Origin: Tubulanus polymorphus
Lineage: Eukaryota > Nemertea > Palaeonemertea > Tubulaniformes > Tubulanidae
Reading direction: 5' to 3'
NCBI RefSeq assembly: GCF_964204645.1
Contig: NC_134035.1
Span: 1,130,001 to 1,194,000 of the forward strand
Length of the DNA stretch: 64,000 nt
The translations under genes were made by a program, and so were the position numbers. Shown piece by piece: positions 43,785 through 55,289 of the stretch. The notes under the pieces were generated by a model that worked only from the letters and a program-made list of their open reading frames with translations, was not told where the DNA came from and did no database searches. The stretch's first letter is position 1. The number at the start of each line of letters is the position of its first letter.

Positions 43785-46758
43785 TTAACTCATGTAAACA
43801 GTATTATTAGTTGCCATGGAATCTCAACAAGCGACCGAAGAGTTTGCATCTTAAAAAGAAATCGCGCGATAAAAACCAAAAAATCAATCGAAATATATTC
43901 ATGATTTGTAAATAGGTTAAAACAATCATCGAATTAACTGTCTACATATATAATATATATCATACATCTATTATATATATATGCATGTGGCTTGAAAAAT
44001 CCACAAAGAGTTTCCCGGAGTTTTGCAAAAAAACAATTATTCATTTCGCCTAAAAATATATACAAAACATTTCATGTCTTTGTGTGTAAAATGTAAAATC
44101 GTTTGAATACTATCATGATTATGGCTGAATTCGAAGTTTAAAAATCCGATTGTAATAAAATTCGCATTTTTGAAAGAGAAAAAAAATACCGAGAAATATA
44201 ACATTCAGGTATCGCTCTGCACCCCGGCGCACCTTCCTTGAATACTCAATTACTATTCTCCTTCAGGCTGTCGCACACGTCATGTTCGAGACTTCGCCGA
44301 GGATTATTTGCAATTGGAAATGAAACCGGACGTTAGACGTTATATCAAATCACTTCATGAAATATGCGAAAGTCCGATGCGGGGTGCGTAGATTGTTACC
44401 CCCAAAAACGCGCTTAAACCAGAAGAATCCATTTATACGACGATGATGATGATGATGATGATGATAAATAGCTACACCGACTACAGCCTGTACTCACTAC
44501 ACTAGATCTTCAAATCGACGACTGAACATAGAACATGATTTGTCACCTGTTCAGAATATCGATATCAATATATATATTAGTAATATAAGTTATAATAATA
44601 TTATTACGGTAAATATTAAAAATATTCAGTGCATGTCTCGTCATCAATATACAACAACGTCCTTTAGGTATCAATGATAATAATATAAAAATCTCAACGA
44701 CCAAGTATAGTTTTCGGACCGGCGGTTTACGTAACCTCTCGATTTCTACACACGATTGCAAAGATAAAATCTCACCAGATTCTAAGTAGCAGGATAATTG
44801 TTTTCCTAGCATCCATCATTTCACCTCGACGACGGCTGCTAGGTAATAACTGAAATGTTGCGGCTTCAATAAAGCTTTGAATTTCTAAATTACAGTATGA
44901 GGACTTCGCATCATTTCATGAGTTACCATATCGTTTAACAAATTCAGCTTCGCGTACAGACCTCGCAGAAGTTTGATCGCTCGCCGAATAAATCGGATTT
45001 TATCTTCGCAACGATGCGCGGAAAAATCATAATGGCGACGAGTGCCGGGTTCATAAAGGACCTAATCGGCGTTTAGAATTGAACCGATGACGTTTTTGGC
45101 CCCAAAACGAACGCGTGTTGCTAAACAAAGACGAAACTTACGATAAAACACAGTTGACAATCGACGACGACGACCGAGATGCAGTAGTGAAGTAGACAAG
45201 CTAAACATACACAGTATGTATGCAGCAATACGACAATTTCAGATCTCTCAATAGTAATACATATAAAATATACACACAGACACACGCGTGAATGACAGAA
45301 TTTTACGAAACTTACTGGACAACAATTCACCGCAGTGCGAAATGCATTCAAACATGCAGCAGAGCAGACCTGACAGACCGGTTATTTCCAATTTGTAGCA
45401 GCTTTCACTAGAAATTTGAGTAATTCGACGTCAAGTCAAGAAGTTTCATTGAATCTAATTTTCAGTGTATTCTGATATTTTCAGGACGAACTGATCTCCT
45501 CAGACGACAATTAACCACAGGCAGTTTTCACCAGAAATGTAATTCGACACCATAAGTTTCAATGAAAATGAACTAAATTCTCTAATTGGTTTGAGAGTAT
45601 TTTGATATTTTCGGGACTGAGCTCTCAAGATGGGGAGTAACCACTCGCAAATAGTAGCGGTAGTCAGGTCAGCGCGTGTTCAATAGGTTTTCACTAGGAA
45701 CCTCAGCATCGGCGTGTGTACCACCGTAGAATACACTAGCAATGTAGAGCACCTAGTGGATGCGATGTCACTTTCCAGGACTGTCGGTAAATCTTAAGTA
45801 GCCTGCGCGCACAATTTAAACAAAACATTTGAGAATACGCAGCTTTGATTGTTACATATACTCTGTATACAGTAATCATTTATACGCCAAGTTTTTTTTT
45901 CTAGGTTATTTATGCTCTATTATTACTCGATTTTCTAGTCGTATCATTAACTATATAACTCTACGAACGTTCCCTATACGAGCGACTACTAAAAAAAATA
46001 CCTAATGAATCAGATACAACAATAGCAGCGATTTATTCGGTTTATTCGTAAGACAACGCCGTGAAACTGATCAGATGGCACGGTTCTTACTGGTCCGGTA
46101 TCAGTTGCACAGTCTCATGGCTCAGATTTAAGACCGGTCTAAGATGACCAACTTAGTTCTATAGCCTATCTAACATCTAAGAACCAGTCTTAACATTTAA
46201 GACCCCTTTTGGATTTAAGTCATGACTGCGCAACCGGGGCCAGGGTTACGACTTTACGTATTGAAATTCCCCGACGTTTTAGGAAAAATTTCCCAGTCTA
46301 GTAACAAACCCATGAGAAAGATAAGTTAGAAGTTCTGTAACGTCGAGGTTTACAGCTACAGTTCCTCTAAAATCAGGTCAAATGAATGAACTAAAATTCA
46401 TCAAATCTAAAATTCAACTCTTTCAACACCGAACAGAACAATCGAAGATTACACATAGAAAAAACATAAGGTGTAATGAAATATATAAACGCTTGCAGAC
46501 AATGAGTAGTACAGCAGCTACACGCTGTATATATCGGACACTTCCACATATCGCACATTTATTTATACATAAATATAAAAAACCCGCGGTTGGCAGAAAC
46601 AACAACACTTGAATCGTTAACGTTCGATGCGGAGAATCTTATTATCATCTTCTCAAAACGATAGAGATTTCGAATAATCGTCAAAACCAGCAGACGTCTT
46701 TATATAGCCCGTTACAAATAGATGGTCGTCATTTCAACGAAAACAGTTTTCAACATTC

Positions 46759-46791
<33 letters not shown>

Positions 46792-47294
46792 AAATAAGTA
46801 CGACGCGTGTGTGCGTAAGTGGTTAACGACTACGTGATAAATAATCATTCGTAATTAATTGAATAAAATAATAATCACAATAATAATAATAATAGTAATA
46901 ATACTTAATTAAATCTAATAATATTATCATCAAACGAAGATGTTTGCGTTTCGAAAAATATTTCCTACGATGTGATACACTGCTATTATAAGTCTCCACG
47001 TAATATGTACATATGTACCATAACTATGTGCGGCCACGTTGTTCTGAGTGTTAGAAAAAAAAATAATGACAATATTCTAAATGAATTCCTCCTAAATAGG
47101 TTTGAATTCCTCCTCGAATAGGTCTCGATAGATTCAGCATTCGCGGAAAATAGTGACGGTGAGTGCGGTTTTAGTTACACGCGGCGTTCGATTTTAATAA
47201 TGAATCTTATCCATCACAAACACACACACAGATGACCCGGCTACGAAGGACAGCGATGACCCCCGACATTCTCTCCTCTCTCTCTCTCTCGTCT

Positions 47295-50200
47295 CTACGC
47301 CTCAACGCCGATATTACGACACAAACAGATCGCGAACACGAAGCCGAAAAGCTGAAAGAGTAAATATGTATATGATGGCACTAGATCTATTCACCCCTCA
47401 CCAGTGCGTCTACACTGCAATGCGGTGTATCAATCATCAGCGGTGCAGTGTAGAAGATGGTGATGGACTTTTCTAGTACACCTCATTGCGGTGTATCACT
47501 GGGACCAGTTTTTTATAGATAAAATTCGATCAAATGCGTTGGTGTGTTGGGTAAGAGATTTTCCATCCCTCCTTGAAACCGGTGACAAGATGAATTCCTG
47601 CTTGAGTCGACCGTACTCACTCTCGGGGATTCAAACTTGATGGCATAAGACTCGGCTATAATACGAACCCTGCCCTAGCACTGCATGCACAAATTCCGAT
47701 TTCAGATAATCTCAACAATCGATCAATGTTTTTACCTCAATTCCAGCGACTCCACAAGCAACAGCAATTAGAATGATGCTGTGCTTTTGAAACCATTTAG
47801 ACATTTGCTCGAAACATCCCTAAAATAAAATCAACACAAACCAACTATATAATAGTATCGCAATGAACACTGAATTATAAATATAAAGATCAGTGAGTTG
47901 ATTTCAATGATCCACAATAATAGAAACAAAAACCTACAATCATTGGAACAAGAGATAAACAGTTTTAACATGTCCGCTAGAGTACTTCTGCCTATATTAA
48001 TTTACAGCATACATTCCAAATGAATACTCGCATGTGTGCTAGTATTCTACCAGACATGGTCTCCTTACGATTATAGGTTTTGTATCTACTAATACCGCCA
48101 CCAGCCTAGTACAATCTATTCGATGAATGCCGTTAAAAAGAACTAACTTTTTGATGTACATTGTTGGCGTCCATGTTCTTCTGACAAGCGTTCGCGTCTT
48201 TCGGTACGGGATTTTTCCAGTCGGTCGAAGTCGCTTTCAATACGCAGCAACTTTTCGGCAATTTAATGCCGTTAGTTTGCTGAAACAAACAATAAGTATT
48301 TCATAAATTTTACAGCAAGAGTTATGGCGCTGAATACGTATTCTTGATTTAAATTTGACTCTCATGAACTACGAGTACTAGTCATAAGATCTAAGACCAC
48401 TTTTTCATGACTGCTCACAGGGTGGCGCCAATTTCAACCCATTCACAAATCCCGCGAGTTTTCCCTGATTTTTCCATGTGATTAGATAATACAAAATTCC
48501 TCCTGAGTGAATCAGAAAAATTTCTAGGTTTAAATTGTTACAATTCATTCATTTTCAGTGGATCTCATACTAATAAAGAAACACCAGATCAATAGAATTA
48601 ACCAAATTCCAGTTTTCCAGGTTTTTGGTAAAATTTGTCAAATTCCCTGATATAAGTTCTTCTAGATTTTTCTGATCCCTCGAGTTCTCCAGGTTTTCCA
48701 GGTCAGAACTGGGTCCAGCATATCAAAATGGAGACAACATTTTTAACTTACATTATTCTGCCAAGCACTTTGATCGTAATCAGTAATGCCGACAGCTCCA
48801 CAGCATTTGAACTGCAATCGTAAACAAAAATACATAAGAAATTTTGAAGTTCTTTTTAATAATTTGGAGTACAAATACAAATTTCTTTAAAGAAAAAAAA
48901 ATGAAAGGGGCCGAAGGGAAAAATTTTAAATCTATTTCTATCAAAATAGGGAAGAGATAAAGAAAAATACAGTTGTAGGAAAATTGTAAAACGATGAACT
49001 AGGTTTTCCTAGCTGGACGGATGAACGCAACAATAAAACCCCTCTGCGTACAAGAAGGATAAACCTACGCATACCTCAATTTGTGCATAGTTCCAGGCAT
49101 TGAGTAGAGCATTCCCAGGGAAAATCTTCTCTTTCACTTGTTTTTCCATTTCTGTTTTCAGACCTTTCGTCACCTGCAATAATTTCGAGATTATTTTCAA
49201 GCATCGTTCGGGGGACACAAAAAAATCTGGAAGCACAGGACCAAATTGGCGCGGTGAATTAATACAAAAAAAGGGGTAATGTCTATTTCAACTTGTTTTG
49301 AGAGCATATCAGGTGGCCTAGCTCAGTCAGTTTTGGTGGTACATACCTGTTAAAGTTTCATTAGGATCAGGATGGACTGGCAGTTGACCTAAAACATCGT
49401 TTTTTGATTCATTCTTCACTGTATTGAAAGATTGCAAATAAGTCTGCATTGAAAGACGAGAGAAAGAGAATGAACCCCTTTCAATGCAGACTTTTTTGCA
49501 ATCCTACAAGAATGGATTAAAAAACGATGTTTTAGGTCAACTGCCAGTGCTTTCTGGTCCTAATAAGACTTCTATCAGGTATGTACAATCAAACCTGACC
49601 GAGCAAGACCAACTGATCTACTCTCAAGTCAAGTTGAAATAGACATTAGTATTTGAAGATACAGGTGGAGGGAGGAGGGGATTCAAATAACGTACCTTTG
49701 CCTTGTAGATTATGACCAGCGCACCGGCAGCGATTTCACCACCCATAACAATCACCAGGAAGAAAATATACTGAAAGTCGATGGAATGAAGTGAAACATT
49801 AGTAAACGTTTGAGATAAAATGCAATCTGCAATAGGTGTTCGACGCATAATCAAGATATATATCATTCTGTGGAGAGGATCCAGGGGGACTTGTCAGACT
49901 TGTACAATCAAATTTAGGACTGGTGAAGATATTGATGAATTTAGGTCTCTGAATTCTGGCATCAACACTGAGAATTTTTTTACACAATCTAGCGTTACAT
50001 AATCTACTGAGCTATAACTGAATAGGTTTATTAATCAGGTTTCAATAACACATGCTTCCCTATGAACTAGTTATAACAAATGGCCACCGAAAAACTAGTT
50101 AAACAATAGGTTCGAAAATAGGCTATTTCAACATGTTAAACGGATCAATTTTCCCATGAATGAAAAACAAAATGCTGTCACTGTTTATAACTCAGTACAG

Positions 50201-52859
50201 CCAGTTAATATAGACTAGGTTTATCTACAAATCAGGTTCCCTACAGATCAGTCATTCCTGGATATACAGGATCCCTACAGATCAGTCATTCCTGGATATA
50301 CAGGATCCCTACAGATCAGTCATTCCTGGATATACAGGATCCCTACAGATCAGTCATTCCTGGATATACAGGATCCCTACAGATCAGTCATTCCTGGATA
50401 TACAGGATCCCTACAGATCAGTCATTCCTGGATATACAGGATCCCTACAGATCAGTCATTCCTGGATATACAGGATCCCTACAGATCAGTCATTCCTGGA
50501 TATACAGGGTCCCTACAGATCAGTCATTCCTGGATATACAGGGTTCCTACAGATCAGTCATTCCTGGATATACAGGGTTCCTACAGATCAGTCATTCCTG
50601 GATATACAGGATCCCTACAGATCAGTCATTCCTGGATATACAGGATCCCTACAGATCAGTCATTCCTGGATATACAGGGTTCCTACAGATCAGTCATTCC
50701 TGGATACAGGATCCCTACAGATCAGTCATACCTTGATATACAGGGTCCTTACAAATCAGTCATTCCTGGATATACAGGATCCCTATAGCTCGGTCATTCC
50801 CGGATATACAGGGTTCCTACAGATCAGTCATTCCTGGATATACAGGATCCCTACAGATCAGTCATTCCTGGATATACAGGATCCCTACAGATCAGTCATT
50901 CCTGGATATACAGGGTCCCTACAGATCAGTCATTCCTGGATATACAGGATCCCTACAGATCAGTCATTCCTGGATATACAGGATCCCTACAGATCAGTCA
51001 TTCCTGGATATACAGGGTCCCTACAGATCAGTCATTCCTGGATATACAGGATCCCTATAGCTCGGTCATTCCCGGATATACAGGGTTCCTACAGATCAGT
51101 CACTCCTGGATATACAGGATCCCTACAGATCAGTCATTCCTGGATATACAGGATCCCTACAGATCAGTCATTCCTGGATATACAGGGTCCCTACAGATCA
51201 GTCATTCCTGGATATACAGGATCCCTACAGATCAGTCATTCCTGGATATACAGGATCCCTACAGATCAGTCATTCCTGGATATACAGGGTCCCTACAGAT
51301 CAGTCATTCCTGGATATACAGGATCCCTACAGATCAGTCATTCCTGGATATACAGGGTCCCTACAGATCAGTCATTCCTGGATATACAGGATCCCTACAG
51401 ATCAGTCATTCCTGGATATACAGGGTCCCTACAGATCAGTCATTCCTGGATATACAGGATCCCTACAGCTCGATCATTCCTGGATATACAGGGTCCCTAC
51501 AGATCAGTAATTCCTGGATATACAGGGTCCCTACAGATCAGTCATTCCTGGATATACAGGATCCCTACAGATCAGTCATTCCTGGATCAGTCATTCCTGG
51601 ATATACAGGATCCCTACAGCTCGATCATTCCTGGATATAAGGAGTTTTAAAGAAGAAAATTTCTATTTCATTCCTAACTTGGGGTTTCTTGCGTTTCGGC
51701 TGTGCGTCACCGCAGTTAACTGTAAATCAGATACACGACAACAGCGGACTACATACCATTCCCAGCATACATCTACTTTCTTTGATCGCTCCACAACAAC
51801 CGAAGAATCCGACGATGAACACGAAACAACCCAATCCGATCAGTATATAGGAGGCGAGCGAAAGGTACTGGTCTTCGGTCTGTATGATGTTCAAGTATTG
51901 TAGGATGCCTGGGTCGACTCGTAGCCATATTCCGACGCCCAATATAGCAGCACCTGACAACTGAAATTATCAATTCATTATTAGGTGAAAAAATCTAGTC
52001 TACGCCTAATGTCAAATTATACCGGACTATTAGTAACAAATTGAATTTTTTCAGTAACATTTTATTGAAATATGAAAGAAAATGTTCAATTTATTCAGTA
52101 ATGAACGGTAAGACCCTCAGTAACATCTTTCATATTTCTGTTCAAATTAATCAGTAATCAACAGTAAGACTCTTAGTAACATCTTTCATATTCCTGTTCA
52201 AATTAATCAGTAATCAACAGTAAGACTCTCAGTAACATCTTTCATATTCCTGTTCAAATTAATCAGTAATCAACAGTAAGACTCTCAGTAACATCTTTCA
52301 TATTTCTGTACAAATCAATCAGTTATCAACAGTAAGACTTTCAGTAACATCTTACATATTCCTGTACGCATCAAACAAATGAAATCAGTATAAGCGTGGA
52401 TAGATTAGAAAACAATTCTATTGGCTCGATATAATCCGCATCAACACGAGTTCTCTTCTTCATAGACGATGAACACTAAATAATAATGTTATGTCAATAA
52501 ATGAGATAATCATTTAAGCACGAAATGCTATCGCACGTTTTCGCGATTAACCTAGATGAATCTAATAAGTACTAAATCGTGTAACAATGAAGCGAACTCG
52601 GTTTATATGACGACGCACACTGGAAGTGATTCCCTCATCTCGCACACGCTCGCGAGGCCATATTAGACTTCCTCACCCGTGAGAAGAGAACCTATTAATT
52701 GATACCGCTGCGAATATAGCCATTTCTGAATAGTTATTAATTGAATATTGCGACGATCGGTTACCGGTTATTTCTACGACAATCGATACTCACCCAGAAC
52801 ACAAAGTTGAATACTATAAGAAGTATTTTCGCGCATTTAGCTCCACAACCGACGGCCAT
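47295..52859 (-). CDS. Tetraspanin, 8 coding exons, 258 aa
   Basis: Four-pass membrane scaffold protein of the tetraspanin family, which organises receptors and adhesion molecules into membrane microdomains. Exons: 52859-52794, 51960-51757, 49770-49696, 49173-49075, 48811-48752, 48279-48148, 47819-47736, 47351-47295. All joins are phase 0 with GT-AG introns; the total is 777 nt. TM1 is about residues 12-32, TM2 about 63-83, TM3 about 91-112 (IFFLVIVMGGEIAAG) and TM4 about 222-245. The large extracellular loop has the CCG motif at 151-153, a second Cys pair at 179-180, Cys200 and Cys214, giving six loop cysteines. Juxtamembrane cysteines (GCGAKC near the N-terminus, CLC near the C-terminus) are candidate palmitoylation sites. 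A splice acceptor at 52879 directly upstream of the start exon shows that at least one 5' UTR exon lies further out, so the promoter is beyond 53 kb. The subfamily is not resolved. Confidence 0.93.
47395..47520. mobile_element. Partial relative of the TTAA MITE
   Basis: Contains CAGTGCGTCTACACTGC, GGTGCAGTGTAG and CATTGCGGTGTATCA, matching the palindromic interior of the 55001-55289 element. It lacks both TTAA ends and lies about 100 bp upstream of the last tetraspanin exon, in the final intron. Confidence 0.5.
49277..49648. mobile_element. Foldback element in a tetraspanin intron
   Basis: A 372-bp inverted repeat begins TAATGTCTATTTCAACTTG and ends with its complement. Each arm is about 180 bp at moderate to high identity, with an exact GGTCAACTGCCAGT/ACTGGCAGTTGACC segment and a small central loop. 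TA flanks suggest a TA target. It occupies most of the 522-bp intron between exons 4 and 3. One arm contains CCTAGCTCAGTCAG, like a tRNA A-box. Confidence 0.75.
50241..51640 (+). repeat. 34-bp satellite array, about 41 units, in a tetraspanin intron
   Basis: Unit CTACAGATCAGTCATTCCTG plus GATATACAGGATCC, period 34, very homogeneous. A variant unit with TATAGCTCGGTCATTCCC recurs exactly 272 bp (8 units) apart at 50784 and 51056, and GGATCC/GGGTCC variants follow a partial three-unit rhythm. The 305-codon plus-strand frame is an artefact. Confidence 0.97.
52062..52375 (+). repeat. 56-bp tandem repeat in tetraspanin intron 1, about 5 units
   Basis: Units of 56 bp contain CAGTAACATCTTTCATATT and AATCAGTAATCAACAGTAAG. 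A solitary diverged unit lies at 62779-62850, so the unit belongs to a dispersed family that was locally amplified here. Confidence 0.88.
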
Positions 52860-53522
52860 TTTGAATACGTTTGATTATCTGCAAGAATAAAACATTTCGA
52901 TAATAAGACTGCAATAATAAACAATAGTTTATGTACGGGGATTTTGAGGAAAAGTGACAGTTACATTGACAGGGTCACTATCTTAGTGAGTAGCGGACAA
53001 TCTAGTTTTACTATAACACAATGATCTAACCAGTGTCACCACCTATAAGGTAAAGTTTTATCAAGCAGGTAGTAGACTTGTTTCATTTGTAGTATCACAC
53101 AATACAAACAGTGCTGTCATCTACAGGGCAAAGTTTGATCTCGTGGGCAGCAGATAATCAAGCTAAGAAATGCTCAGTTCGAAAAAATGTGTTTTACCAT
53201 AAATTGTTAAAGACATTTGATAAAATACCTTGCGAATTTTGGGGATGCCCGACACTTCCACTAAACGTAAAACTGTCGAAGCAACGATATATTTCTGAAG
53301 TCGTGGATTGGAAACAGTTTAATTTGTTAGCTGCGTGGAGGGAGGGAGTGGGGTAGATATACAGATGACAGCATGGCAGCCATGTCATTCTCCCACAAAA
53401 TCAACCTTAATTTAATACATCACCATCATCGCAGTAACATCATATTACTGTAATATATTCAAATCGATATAAAACCAGAAACAGAATACTGTAGTGTGAT
53501 CAATGATATAGGAGCGGTTTTC

Positions 53523-53524
<2 letters not shown>

Positions 53525-53572
<48 letters not shown>
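53525..53572. repeat. (TA)n microsatellite
   Basis: A pure AT alternation of about 46 bp in the presumed 5' flanking region or first non-coding intron of the tetraspanin gene. Confidence 0.95.
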
Positions 53573-53577
<5 letters not shown>

Positions 53578-55000
53578 GCATTTCCATGTCGCCGAAACTT
53601 TTTTAAGTATAAATTTGGAAAGGAACCAAATATTGAACTTTCATTTTATCTCATGGAGAAATTCGAATCTTCCGCTGTACGAGGCCTGCAGGAGTTCCGC
53701 GAAAACAGATTCGCGGGTTATGATCATGATCTCCTATCCAAAGGTTTCCAGGGCTCCACGAACAACCCCTGAAGCCGAGCGATCTACTCGAGCGAAGAAT
53801 ATCTCGCTCGAACGTAATTGTATCAGGACAGACTAAAAAGCGACTAATAATTTAAAAAAAAAAAAAAAAACTTAAGCCCCAGAGAATGAAGATATCTAAA
53901 TTCAGAGGAAGATGAAGGGATATATATTACGGAGACCTAGGGCATATTTTGCAATGATAAAACAGATATCCCGGCAGCACGCCAGACGGTAATACGTCTA
54001 TTTATGTCCACGTATGTTATACGTCTCTTTGAAGATCGTCGTTTGACGCGGGTTTTATTTCTGGAGATGATCTGATGATCTTTCCAACAACAACAACAAC
54101 AACGACAACGTAAGAGATATTAACAAATAACCACAGGCAGAAAGACTTTATAATACATAGCATTTCCTGCATATACCAGGGCTGCACAATACGACACCAT
54201 ATCATCATACCCAGTGACCAGGAAAACCATCCATTTACAAATCCGCCGAGCTTTCCCTGACTTTTCCATCTTATAACACACAAATTTCTAGGTTTAAAAT
54301 GATACAATTCATTTTTCATTGAATCACGCATTGATAATCAATAAATGGTCAATAGCATTATCCAAATTCCCAGAGTTTTCCCTGATTTTTCTGATATAGT
54401 CGGAGGGCAATTCACTCGAATGGGAAATCTATGTTAGAGCTTGGCAACAACCAGTTTCAGATTCAGGATACCGTGGAGAGTCAGAGAAACCATGCTGCCA
54501 TTTTTTCTATTGTTGTCTTAGTTGCCATACCCTGAGATTTCCAGGTTTTTGAGGTCAGTGGCGCCACCCTGCTGCCCACACCAAGCCATACAATACTACA
54601 TCGCGCCAGGTCACACGTTCATAAGCTTATGAAATAACTTCCACCCCTCCATTTAATCAAGTAAAGTGCCCGATTGAACCAGTCTATATTTAGATTTCCG
54701 AGAAAATTGTCGACGCAGCGCTGTAAAAGATCGACCTTTTCTACATCGTCCTCTTTGAAATCGATATCGTCATCGATGTGATCTTCATTATAGAAATTGA
54801 TCAAAGATGATGATGGTAGGTAAGACCATTTCTAACCGGTAATAAGGTCCTATTTTTGCCAATAAAATAAATTTTCCACGGGTTTATGAAAACCATGAGA
54901 AGATGTATTGTAACTTGTACCGGTATGTAAAAAAAAATACGGATACTAGTGAACGTAAATAAATCGAAGCTATTCTGTTTTCTGTAATAAAAATTGTTAA

Positions 55001-55289
55001 CCCTTTCAGTGCGTCTACACCGCAGTGCAGTGTATAAATCAGTGATGGATTTTGCTAGTACACCGCACTGCGGTGTATTGATGTAATTAGTAATTTGTAA
55101 TTATCTCTATTGAAAAATGGCAGCAAGTGTCAAACATAGTGAAATACTAGTAACTAACGATACACCGCACTGCGGTGTAGACGCACTATAGTGGTATTCC
55201 CATTGTTCAACACACTAGGGTGGAATTTTTTTAGAATTTTCAAATTTTCTTCAGCATTATAGGGTATTAATTAGTCAGCACTGAAAGGG
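55001..55289. mobile_element. piggyBac-type MITE with TTAA duplication, copy 2
   Basis: TTAA at 54997-55000 and 55290-55293 flanks CCCTTTCAGTGC and GCACTGAAAGGG ends. The interior has three copies of a near-perfect palindrome ACACCGCACTGCGGTGTA. It is co-linear with 43516-43784. Confidence 0.88.

Larger units (their letters stand above)
39541..47294 (-). other. Long gene-free stretch, possibly 3' UTR of the tetraspanin
   Basis: No exon or conserved domain was seen on either strand. The sequence is AT-rich with scattered microsatellites: (TA)n at 43134-43158, (GAT)n at 44445-44465, (ATT/AAT)n at 46760-46930. A candidate AATAAA on the minus strand lies at 39562-39567. A long 3' UTR or an unseen non-coding RNA are both possible; neither is shown. 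Confidence 0.3.

Noticed and set aside
45121-45351. Minus-strand Cys/Val-rich frame as a small secreted protein
   Set aside because: No convincing signal peptide cleavage, spacing pattern or splice context; the composition follows local ACGACGACG-type simple sequence.
50733-51650. 305-codon plus-strand frame
   Set aside because: A by-product of the 34-bp satellite inside a tetraspanin intron and antisense to the gene.
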